30,717 nt of DNA from Nevskia sp043781855 (GTDB lineage: Bacteria > Pseudomonadota > Gammaproteobacteria > Nevskiales > Nevskiaceae): the NCBI GenBank assembly GCA_043781855.1, contig JAYWBB010000118.1:1-30717 (forward strand), read 5' to 3'. Positions 24,194 through 30,717 of the stretch are shown here, piece after piece. The first letter of the stretch is position 1. The number at the start of each line of letters is the position of its first letter. Under the pieces are notes generated by a model. The model saw only the letters and a program-made list of their open reading frames with translations, was not told the origin of the DNA and ran no database searches. The translations under genes and the position numbers were made by a program.

Positions 24194-24197
24194 ACCC

Positions 24198-25286
24198 ATG
24201 AAACCCAGCCTCCTCCGCAAGCTCGAAACCATGGCCGCGCGCCGCGAAGAAGTCGCGCGTGAGTTGTCCTCGCCCGATGTGCTCGGTGATTCGGACCGCT
24301 TCCGTCGCCTTTCGCAGGAGTACGCGCAGCTCGGACCGCTGACCGAGGCGCATGCCAGCTATCGGTCGACGGTGAGCGAGATCGAAAGCCTCGAAGCGCT
24401 GCGCAAGGACGCCGATCCGGACATGCGTCAGCTGGCCGAGGCCGAGCTGCCGGCGCTGCTCGCGCGGCGCGGCGCACTCGATACCGAACTGCACAGCTAT
24501 CTTGTACCGAAGGACCCGCTCGACAACAACAACGTCTTCCTCGAAATCCGCGCCGGTACCGGCGGCGATGAGGCCGCAATCTTCGCCGGCGATCTTTATC
24601 GCATGTACGCGAAATACGCCGAGGCGCAGGGCTGGAAGCTCGAAGTGCTGTCACAGAGCGATGGCGAGCACGGCGGCTACAAGGAAATCATCGCGCGCAT
24701 CGAAGGTTACGGCGCTTACTCGCGGCTCAAGTTCGAGAGCGGCGCGCACCGCGTGCAGCGCGTGCCGGAAACCGAGTCGCAGGGGCGCATCCACACGAGT
24801 GCCGCGACGGTCGCGGTGCTGCCGGAAATCGAGGAAGCGCAGGCCATCGACATCAACCCGGCCGATCTCAAGGTCGACACGTATCGCTCATCCGGAGCGG
24901 GTGGCCAGCACGTCAACAAGACCGAATCGGCGATCCGCATCACGCATCTGCCGAGCGGAGTCGTCGTCGAATGCCAGGAAGAGCGCAGCCAGCACAAGAA
25001 CCGCGCAAAGGCGATGAGCCTGCTCGCCTCGCGCTTGCTGGCGGCCGAGCGCGAGAAGCAGGACAGCGAGATGGCCGCGACGCGCAAGAAGCTGGTCGGC
25101 AGTGGTGATCGCTCCGAGCGCATCCGCACCTACAACTTTCCTCAAGGAAGGGTCACCGATCACCGCATCAACCTGACGCTCTACCAGCTCGACCGCGTCA
25201 TTGCCGGCGAGCTCGACAGCGTGATCAAGCCGCTGCTGGCGGAACATCAGGCCGAGCTGATGGCCGAGGCCGGAGAGGCGGCGTGA
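24198..25286 (+). CDS. prfA: Peptide chain release factor 1
   Basis: A 362-residue class I release factor that reads UAA and UAG and triggers hydrolysis of the finished peptide. The codon-recognition tripeptide is PET at 190-192 (PxT form; Escherichia coli has PAT). The peptidyl-transferase motif GGQ lies at 235-237 in SSGAGGQHVNKTESA; its Gln is the substrate of PrmC, encoded immediately downstream. IRAGTGGDEAAIFAGDLYRMY at 118-138 is the conserved domain 2 start. The ATG at 24198 follows a strong inverted repeat and lacks a visible ribosome binding site. The stop overlaps the GTG of prmC. Confidence 0.97.
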   Translation: MKPSLLRKLETMAARREEVARELSSPDVLGDSDRFRRLSQEYAQLGPLTEAHASYRSTVSEIESLEALRKDADPDMRQLAEAELPALLARRGALDTELHSYLVPKDPLDNNNVFLEIRAGTGGDEAAIFAGDLYRMYAKYAEAQGWKLEVLSQSDGEHGGYKEIIARIEGYGAYSRLKFESGAHRVQRVPETESQGRIHTSAATVAVLPEIEEAQAIDINPADLKVDTYRSSGAGGQHVNKTESAIRITHLPSGVVVECQEERSQHKNRAKAMSLLASRLLAAEREKQDSEMAATRKKLVGSGDRSERIRTYNFPQGRVTDHRINLTLYQLDRVIAGELDSVIKPLLAEHQAELMAEAGEAA

Positions 25287-26242
25287 ACGAACCCGGCTCG
25301 CCGCCGATTCCGGATACGCATCCGAAGCCGGTTGCCGCGCCGGCGGGCCTTGCGCCCGGCACCGTTTCCGACTGGCTCGCGTGGGCGGCTAACGAGCTCG
25401 CAGCAGACTCCGACAGCCCGCGCGCCGACGCCGAAATCCTGCTCGCGACGCTGCTCGGCCTGCCGCGCTCCGGTCTCGCGGCACGCACGGCCGATGCGCT
25501 GGAGACGGCTTTGGTGTTGCGCTTTATCTCGTGGATCGAGCGCCGCCGGCAACGCGAACCGGTCGCCTGCATCACGGGTCGGCAGGGCTTCTGGACGCTC
25601 GATCTCGCGGTCGATTCATCGGTGTTGATTCCCAGGGCGGACACCGAGACGCTGGTCGAGTGGGCGCTGGATATTCTGGGTGCGTCGTTCCCGCAGGCCC
25701 CGCGCATTCTCGACCTCGGCACCGGCAGCGGCGCAATTGCGCTGGCACTGGCGCAGGCGCGGCCCGAAGCACGCGTGATCGCGACCGATGTCTCGGTGGA
25801 TGCGTTGGCACTGGCGCGACAGAACGCGCGCGGACACGACATCGGCAATGTCGAATTCCGCAACGGTTCGTGGCTTGAGGCAACTTTCGAAAACCCGCAC
25901 TCCGCTCCCGAGGGTAGAGCGGAGACCGGCAGTTCCCGCGATGTATTCGACCTGATCGTGTCCAATCCGCCGTACATCGCGGAAGGCGACGCCCATCTCG
26001 CCGATCTGCTTTTCGAGCCGCGCCTGGCGCTGACCTCGGGAGTCGACGGTCTGGACGCGATCCGCGAAATCGTCCGCGACTCATTGGCGCAGCTCGGCGA
26101 TGGCGGCTGGTTATTGCTCGAACACGGCCACGAACAAGGCGAGGCGGTTCGCGCGCTGTTCGCGATGGCGGGCTTCGTCGACATCGCAACGCGTCGCGAT
26201 TTCGGCGGCAACGAGCGCGTCACCGGTGGCCACGCGCCATGA
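25283..26242 (+). CDS. prmC: Release factor glutamine N5-methyltransferase
   Basis: A 319-residue SAM-dependent enzyme that methylates the Gln of the GGQ motif in RF1 and RF2. The N-terminal helical domain (WLAWAANELAADSDSPRADAEILLATLLG) binds the factor; ITGRQGFWTLDLAVDSSVLIPRADTE links it to the Rossmann domain with motif I LDLGTGSGAIALAL at 143-156 and the substrate-binding NPPY at 228-231. The protein is about 40 residues longer than Escherichia coli PrmC: an N-terminal Pro-rich extension of some 25 residues, and an insert at about 201-220 (FENPHSAPEGRAETGSSRD) encoded around a palindrome. GTG start overlapping prfA (GTGA); stop overlaps moeB (ATGA). Confidence 0.95.
   Translation: MNEPGSPPIPDTHPKPVAAPAGLAPGTVSDWLAWAANELAADSDSPRADAEILLATLLGLPRSGLAARTADALETALVLRFISWIERRRQREPVACITGRQGFWTLDLAVDSSVLIPRADTETLVEWALDILGASFPQAPRILDLGTGSGAIALALAQARPEARVIATDVSVDALALARQNARGHDIGNVEFRNGSWLEATFENPHSAPEGRAETGSSRDVFDLIVSNPPYIAEGDAHLADLLFEPRLALTSGVDGLDAIREIVRDSLAQLGDGGWLLLEHGHEQGEAVRALFAMAGFVDIATRRDFGGNERVTGGHAP
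25900..25924. repeat. Palindromic hairpin inside prmC
   Basis: CTCCGCTC and GAGCGGAG (25900-25907, 25917-25924) are perfect 8-bp arms around a 9-nt loop. They sit exactly in the stretch of prmC that has no counterpart in Escherichia coli PrmC, between the Rossmann core and the NPPY motif. Confidence 0.7.
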
Positions 26243-26994
26243 GCGACTACACGCGCTACAGCCGGCAGGTCGTGCTGCGCGAGGTTGGCGTCAACGGCCA
26301 ATCGCTCCTGCGCGACTCCAGCGTACTGATCGTCGGCGTCGGCGGGCTCGGCTCGGCGGCAAGCCTCTATCTCGCTGGCGCGGGGATCGGGCGACTGATG
26401 CTGAGTGATCACGATCGCGTCGATCGCTCGAATCTCCAGCGTCAGATCGTCTATCGCAGTGCCGATATCGGCCGCTCGAAGCTCGACGCAGCGACCGACG
26501 CGCTGCGGGCGCTGAATCCCGAGTGCGCGATCGAGACGCTGCCGGGCCCGCTCGATGATGCCGGTCTGCTCGCCGCCGCGCGCAGTGCCGATCTGGTGCT
26601 CGATTGTTCCGATAATTTTCCGACGCGCTTCGCCGTCAATGCGGCTTGTGTCGCGGCGCGCAAGCCGCTCGTGTCCGGTGCCGCGATCCGCTTCGAAGGA
26701 CAGCTTGCCCTGTTCGACACCGCACGCGGCGGCGCCTGCTACGCCTGCCTTTATGGCGACTCGGGCGAGGCACAGGAAACCTGCGAGGAAGCCGGCGTGC
26801 TCGGGCCGGTGGTCGGCGTCGTCGGCAGTTTGCAGGCGCTGGTTGCGATCAAGCGCTTGCTCGGCATCGGCGACGACGCCGGCCGGCTACATCTCTGGGA
26901 CGCAGTGAAGCTGTCCTGGCGTACGCTGGGCATCGCGCGCGATCCGCAGTGCCGAGTCTGCTGCAGCCCCTTACCTCCGACGATGAAACCATGA
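26239..26994 (+). CDS. moeB: MoeB/ThiF/HesA-family sulfur-carrier adenylyltransferase
   Basis: A 251-residue E1-like enzyme that adenylates the C-terminal Gly of a ubiquitin-like sulfur carrier (MoaD for molybdopterin, or ThiS). Seen: the nucleotide-binding VGVGGLGSAASLYLAGAG at 32-49, D57 and D60 with RSNLQRQ at 63-69, K81, D125 in DCSDNFPTRFAVN, and two zinc-binding Cys pairs, C167/C170 (CYAC) and C238/C241 (CRVC). Length agrees with MoeB. A C-terminal rhodanese domain is absent. Placement after prfA-prmC is common in Proteobacteria. No MoaD or ThiS gene is in the window, so MoeB and ThiF cannot be told apart for certain. ATGA overlaps on both sides link it to prmC and to the MPN-like gene. 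Confidence 0.88.
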   Translation: MSDYTRYSRQVVLREVGVNGQSLLRDSSVLIVGVGGLGSAASLYLAGAGIGRLMLSDHDRVDRSNLQRQIVYRSADIGRSKLDAATDALRALNPECAIETLPGPLDDAGLLAAARSADLVLDCSDNFPTRFAVNAACVAARKPLVSGAAIRFEGQLALFDTARGGACYACLYGDSGEAQETCEEAGVLGPVVGVVGSLQALVAIKRLLGIGDDAGRLHLWDAVKLSWRTLGIARDPQCRVCCSPLPPTMKP

Positions 26995-27380
26995 CACCGA
27001 CTCCTGAAGCGCCTCTGCTGATGCCGCGACGCCTCGCGATCCTGCTGCTGCACGAGGCGCAGATTGCCACCGGCCCGTTCCTCGGACTGGTCAGCGCGCC
27101 GAATGCAGCCGGCGCCGAGCCGGATGGTTGGTTGCGGATGGGCGGAATGACCGACATCGTCACGCTGCCCGCACCGTGGCTGGCCGCCGGTAAACACATC
27201 TGGGCGCTTTATATCCATCGCCCGGCAATGCCAGCGATGCCGGCCATCGAGGATTTTTCCGCGCAGCCGGCGCTGCTGCGGCTCACCGCTTCGCTGGCGA
27301 TCAAGGGCGTGCTGCAACTGCGCGCCTGGCAGTGCCTTCAGGGCCGCGTCGTGGAGTGCGAACTGCATATCCACGACTGA
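26991..27380 (+). CDS. Degenerate MPN/JAMM (M67)-like protein
   Basis: A 129-residue protein coupled to moeB by an ATGA overlap. JAMM metalloproteases often follow moeB and process sulfur-carrier proteins. The C-terminus SLAIKGVLQLRAWQCLQGRVVECEL and the N-terminal LAILLLHEAQIATGPFLGLV match the start and end of that fold. The active-site region, normally HSHPxxxxxPSxxD, reads IHRPAMPAMPAIED: both zinc-binding His and the Ser appear replaced, with only the Pro and final Asp retained. It is therefore probably catalytically inactive and perhaps a binding partner of MoeB or its carrier. The MPN assignment is by eye and rests on weak similarity plus position. No signal peptide or membrane segment. 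Confidence 0.6.
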   Translation: MTPTPEAPLLMPRRLAILLLHEAQIATGPFLGLVSAPNAAGAEPDGWLRMGGMTDIVTLPAPWLAAGKHIWALYIHRPAMPAMPAIEDFSAQPALLRLTASLAIKGVLQLRAWQCLQGRVVECELHIHD

Positions 27381-27526
27381 ACCGGATGTGTTTGCGCCGG
27401 GGCGAAAAAGTCCGACGCCGGCCTGTGCTTTGATCTGGCTCAAGTGCGGTTGACATTTTTTTTACAGCCGTCGAAGCTCCGTTGTCGCCCGCCAGGGCTA
27501 ATTAACGATTGATACGGGAGAAAAAA

Positions 27527-29188
27527 ATGCGTACTCGATTGACCACGTACCTGGAGCGCCTCGCCAAGCGGTCGTTGATGGCAGGCGCGACTGCGCTGAG
27601 CGTCTTTGCCAGTTCTGCCAACGCCGCACCCGCCGAAGCGGCGCCAGCGGTATCCGACGCGCAATCCACGGTGATGACCCGGCCGGATGTCGTCCTTTCC
27701 GCGCCGGTCGCCTCGGAGCGCCTGCGCGATATCGTGCCCCGGCCCGACAACAACCGCGAAGTCGAACGCCAGATTCGCCGACTGCCGCTACCGCTCGACG
27801 TGGTCCGCGTGCCGTTGAAGCCGGCGGCCGATTCGAGCGCCGCGCAGAACGGCCCGACTGGCGTCTTCGGACCGCTGGTCGCCACCACCAACGGCCTCAA
27901 CTTCGCCGGCCTCGGCCAGGGTGACTACGGCTTCAACGTCAATTCCGCACCGCCGGATACCACCGGCGCCGTCGGCGCAACGCAGTTCGTGCAATGGGTC
28001 AACACGTCGCTCGTCGTGTTCGACAAGGCGACTGGCGCCCGTACGCTCGGCCCGATCAGCGGCAACCAGATCTTCGCGAACCTCGGCAGCAATCGTTGCG
28101 CGACGCAGAACGATGGCGACCCGATCGTCGCCTACGACAAGGCCGCGAGCCGCTGGGTGCTGACGCAGTTCGTGGCGTCCAGCCCCTACTTGCAATGCGT
28201 TGCCGTGTCGCAGACTTCCGATGCCACCGGCGCCTACAACCTCTACTCGTTCACGCTGCCGAACTTCGGCGACTATCCGAAAATTTCGGTCTGGCCGGAC
28301 GCCTATTACATCAGCTTCAACGTTTTCGGCACGACGACGTTCCAGGGTGCTCGGGCCTGCGCCTATGACCGTGCCCGGATGCTGACTGGTGCGACCGCCA
28401 CGCAGGTCTGCTTCCAGCTGTCGTCGAGCTTCGGCGGTCTGCTGCCGTCCGATCTCGATGGCGCCACGCCACCGCCGGCCGGCTCGCCGAACTACTTCGT
28501 CAACTTCGGCTCGGCGCGGCTCAACGTCTGGCGCTTCCACGCGGATTTCGCCACTCCGGCGAATTCCACGTTCACCGGCCCGACTGCCGTCACGGTGCCG
28601 GCGTTCACGACTGCCTGCGGCACTTCCGGCACCTGCATTCCGCAGCCGGGCACGACCAACCGGCTCGACTCGCTGTCGGATCGCCTGATGTACCGTCTGG
28701 CCTACCGCAACCTCGCCGGTACAGAGTCGCTGCTGGTCAACCACTCGGTTCGCGTCGGTTCCAAAACCAGTTCGCCCACCGGCGTGCGTTGGTACGAACT
28801 GCGCATCGCCAGCCAGGCGCCGTCGCTGTTCCAGAGCGGCACCTTCTCACCCGATACGACGCATCGCTGGATGGGTTCGATCGGTATGGACAAGGTCGGC
28901 AACATCGCCGTCGGTTACAGCGCCTCGAGCAGCTCGGTGTTCCCGTCGGTCCGCTATTCCGGCCGCGCGCCGGGCGACCCGCTCGGCACCTTGCAGTCGG
29001 AGCAGACGATCATCGCCGGCTCCGGTTCGCAGACCGGCAGCCTGCACCGCTGGGGCGACTACAGCACGCTGACCGTCGATCCGGTCGACGATTGCACCTT
29101 CTGGTACACGCAGGAGTACGGCTTCTCGGCCGGCTCGTTCAACTGGAAGACGCGCGTCGCCTCGTTCCGCTTCCCCACCTGCAACTAA
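27527..29188 (+). CDS. Secreted protein of unknown function, possibly beta-propeller
   Basis: A 553-residue exported protein. Residues 1-33 are a signal peptide (basic N-terminus, KRSLMAGATALSVFASSANA, cleavage after ANA). The mature part is rich in aromatic residues, Gly, Ser and Thr and has repeated strand-like segments such as PDTTGAVGATQFVQWVNTSL, DGDPIVAYDKAASRWVLTQF, DYPKISVWPDAYYISFNVF and HRWMGSIGMDKVGNIAVGYS, which suggest a propeller of WD/NHL-like or sialidase-like blades. Similar large secreted proteins occur in Xanthomonadales and Myxococcales, without assigned function. The ATG at 27527 has GGGAG upstream; TTGACA at 27450 may be a -35 box. Several Cys (for example in CGTSGTCIPQPG) could form disulfides. 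A terminator follows, so it is monocistronic. Confidence 0.7.
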   Translation: MRTRLTTYLERLAKRSLMAGATALSVFASSANAAPAEAAPAVSDAQSTVMTRPDVVLSAPVASERLRDIVPRPDNNREVERQIRRLPLPLDVVRVPLKPAADSSAAQNGPTGVFGPLVATTNGLNFAGLGQGDYGFNVNSAPPDTTGAVGATQFVQWVNTSLVVFDKATGARTLGPISGNQIFANLGSNRCATQNDGDPIVAYDKAASRWVLTQFVASSPYLQCVAVSQTSDATGAYNLYSFTLPNFGDYPKISVWPDAYYISFNVFGTTTFQGARACAYDRARMLTGATATQVCFQLSSSFGGLLPSDLDGATPPPAGSPNYFVNFGSARLNVWRFHADFATPANSTFTGPTAVTVPAFTTACGTSGTCIPQPGTTNRLDSLSDRLMYRLAYRNLAGTESLLVNHSVRVGSKTSSPTGVRWYELRIASQAPSLFQSGTFSPDTTHRWMGSIGMDKVGNIAVGYSASSSSVFPSVRYSGRAPGDPLGTLQSEQTIIAGSGSQTGSLHRWGDYSTLTVDPVDDCTFWYTQEYGFSAGSFNWKTRVASFRFPTCN

Positions 29189-29209
29189 GCTGATCGGAAA
29201 GGTCATGGA

Positions 29210-29243
29210 GCCGACGCGGACGCAAGTCTGCGCCGGCTTTTTT
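29210..29243 (+). terminator. Rho-independent terminator after the secreted protein gene
   Basis: GCCGACGCGGAC pairs imperfectly with GTCTGCGCCGGC across a GCAA tetraloop (29210-29236), followed by six T (29238-29243). Confidence 0.85.
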
Positions 29244-29273
29244 GTTGGCGGCGATCGGGCGCGGACAAAACTC

Positions 29274-29300
29274 TTGAACGGACCGACGATCCCGTAAAAT
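29274..29300 (+). promoter_or_regulatory. Putative promoter of proS
   Basis: TTGAAC (29274-29279) and TAAAAT (29295-29300) with a short 15-nt spacer; the proS ATG follows 43 nt later. Good hexamers, poor spacing. Confidence 0.45.
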
Positions 29301-29342
29301 GGCGCATGCGCTTCGGCGCGACCCAACTCGACCTCCCGCCCC

Positions 29343-30717
29343 ATGCGCCTCTCACGCTTTCCGCTCAGCACCTCGAAGGAAACGCCGGCCGATGCCGCCG
29401 TCATCAGTCATCAGCTCATGCTGCGCGGTGGCTTCATCCGCCAGCTCGGCAGCGGCCTTTATTCCTGGATGCCCATCGGCCTGCGCGTGCTGCACAAGAT
29501 CGAGGCGATCGTGCGCGAAGAGATGAACCGGGCAGGGGCGATGGAAGTGCTGATGCCAAGCATCCAGCCGAAGGAACTCTGGGAGGAATCCGGCCGCTGG
29601 CAGGTCATGGGCGACGAGATGCTGCGGCTGAAGGATCGCCACAAGAACGAATTCTGCTACGGCCCGACGCACGAGGAAGTCATCACCTTCCACGTCCGCC
29701 AGGACGTGCGCAGCTATCGCCAGTTGCCGGTCAACTACTACCAGATCCAGACCAAGTTCCGCGACGAACGCCGGCCGCGCTTCGGCGTCATGCGCGCGCG
29801 CGAATTCATCATGAAGGACGCCTACAGCTTCCACATGAATATGGAGTCTCTCGCCGCCGAATACGAGAACATGCGCGCCGCTTACACGAAAATCTTCACG
29901 CGGATCGGTGTCGATTTCCGCATCGTCAAAGCGGACAGCGGCAACATCGGCGGCTCTCGCTCCGAGGAGTTCCACATCATTGCGCAGGCGGGTGAAGACT
30001 TGCTGGCGATCTCGACGGAATCGGATTACGCGGCAAATGCCGAGGCGGCGGAGACCGTGCCGGCCGGCGTGCGCGGGCCGGCGACACAGCCGCTGGCCAA
30101 GGTCGCCACATCCACGCAGAAGACCTGCGAAGACGTCGCCGCACTGCTCAAACTGCCGCTCGCCCGGACGCTGAAGCTGATCGTTGTGAAGGGCAGCGAA
30201 GGCGGCCTTGTCGCCCTTGCAATTCGTGGCGACCATGAACTCAACGCCATCAAGGCTGAAAAGCATCCGCTGGTCGCCGCACCTTTGCTGCTCGCGAGCG
30301 ACGCTGAAATCCAGGCGGCCTTTGGCTGCGTGCCGGGCTTCCTCGGGCCGCTGGGCCAAAAAATCCCCGTCATCGCCGATCATGCCGCCGCCACGCTCTC
30401 CGACTTCGTCTGCGGCGCGAACGAGGAAGGCTTTCACGTCACCGGCGCGAACTGGGGCCGGGATGCTGCCCAGCCGGAGACCAGCGATCTACGCAAGATC
30501 CTCGAAGGCGATCCCAGCCCCGACGGCAACGGGACGATCAAGTTCTACCGCGGCATCGAAGGCGGCCACATCTTCCAGCTCGGCAAGAAATATTCGAAGG
30601 CGATGGGCCTGACCGTGCTCGATGAAAAAGGCGAGTCGGTCACGCCGGAAATGGGCTGCTACGGCATCGGCGTCACGCGCATGGCCGCCGCCGTGATCGA
30701 ACAGCGCAATGATGCCA
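29343..30717 (+). CDS. proS: Prolyl-tRNA synthetase, 5' part (runs off the window)
   Basis: The first 458 codons of a bacterial-type ProRS (about 570 residues in full). It charges tRNA-Pro; class II synthetase. Seen: the N-terminus LSTSKETPADAAVISHQLMLR, motif 1 SGLYSWMPIGLRVLHKIE, GPTHEEVITFHVRQDVRSYRQLP, motif 2 FRDERRPRFGVMRAREFIMKDAYSFH, the start of the inserted editing (INS) domain after SRSEEFHIIAQAGEDLLAIS, including YAANAEAAE, and motif 3 MGCYGIGVTRMAAAVIEQ just before the edge. The ATG at 29343 gives the family N-terminus, although no ribosome binding site is visible. The anticodon-binding domain lies outside the window. Confidence 0.96.
   Translation, partial: MRLSRFPLSTSKETPADAAVISHQLMLRGGFIRQLGSGLYSWMPIGLRVLHKIEAIVREEMNRAGAMEVLMPSIQPKELWEESGRWQVMGDEMLRLKDRHKNEFCYGPTHEEVITFHVRQDVRSYRQLPVNYYQIQTKFRDERRPRFGVMRAREFIMKDAYSFHMNMESLAAEYENMRAAYTKIFTRIGVDFRIVKADSGNIGGSRSEEFHIIAQAGEDLLAISTESDYAANAEAAETVPAGVRGPATQPLAKVATSTQKTCEDVAALLKLPLARTLKLIVVKGSEGGLVALAIRGDHELNAIKAEKHPLVAAPLLLASDAEIQAAFGCVPGFLGPLGQKIPVIADHAAATLSDFVCGANEEGFHVTGANWGRDAAQPETSDLRKILEGDPSPDGNGTIKFYRGIEGGHIFQLGKKYSKAMGLTVLDEKGESVTPEMGCYGIGVTRMAAAVIEQRNDA

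Noticed and set aside
25225..26412. A 395-codon minus-strand frame over prmC and moeB
   Set aside because: Ser/Arg/Pro-rich shadow of two well-identified genes on the plus strand.
29352..30437. A 361-codon minus-strand frame at the right edge
   Set aside because: Antisense to proS, which has all class II synthetase motifs.

Overview
The window looks like a stretch of GC-rich proteobacterial chromosome, most likely gammaproteobacterial (a Nevskiales- or Xanthomonadales-like lineage is a guess; Betaproteobacteria are not excluded). The reasons are conserved housekeeping orders: TPR protein-lolB-tRNA-Gln-prs-rplY-pth-ychF on the minus strand and hemA-prfA-prmC-moeB on the plus strand. No IS element, CRISPR array or rRNA gene was seen.

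Layout. (1) 167-7063 (+): a surface polysaccharide locus with an acyltransferase, a methyltransferase, three glycosyltransferases, a Wzy/WaaL-like membrane protein and a Wzz-type chain-length protein, closed by a terminator at 7097-7127. It is visibly less GC-rich than the rest. (2) 7447-8592 (+) and 8638-9618 (-): a WecA-like initiating sugar-phosphate transferase and a UDP-glucuronate decarboxylase (UDP-xylose synthase), which complete the polysaccharide theme. (3) 9712-12172 (+): an iron(II) uptake operon, feoA-feoB-small Cys-rich membrane protein, behind a good Fur box. (4) 12132-13574: the scar of an integrated element at a tRNA-Met gene. It has a 45-bp duplicate of the tRNA 3' half, an AbrB-type antitoxin/PIN toxin pair, and a pseudogene in which an HsdR-like N-terminus is joined to the C-terminus of a tyrosine recombinase. 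(5) 13797-14786 (-): two tandem exported paralogues with TonB-C-like ends. (6) 14971-22569 (-): ychF, pth, rplY, a JmjC/cupin-like oxygenase, prs, tRNA-Gln, lolB and a TPR protein. The usual ispE between lolB and tRNA-Gln is absent, and the JmjC gene sits where prs and rplY are normally adjacent. (7) 22819-27380 (+): hemA, prfA, prmC, moeB and a small MPN/JAMM-fold protein that appears to have lost its zinc ligands. From prfA onward the four genes overlap by 4 nt each. (8) 27527-29188 (+): a secreted protein of unknown function, then a terminator and the 5' three quarters of proS, which runs off the right edge.

Most notable observations: an eight-unit GC dinucleotide tract near the end of the Wzy-like gene, where loss of one unit would fuse it in frame to the next glycosyltransferase and gain of one unit would stop it; the tRNA-Met island scar with its HsdR-integrase chimera; the displaced ispE and inserted JmjC gene; and the degenerate MPN protein translationally coupled to MoeB. 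No wholly new multi-gene system could be demonstrated from the sequence alone.
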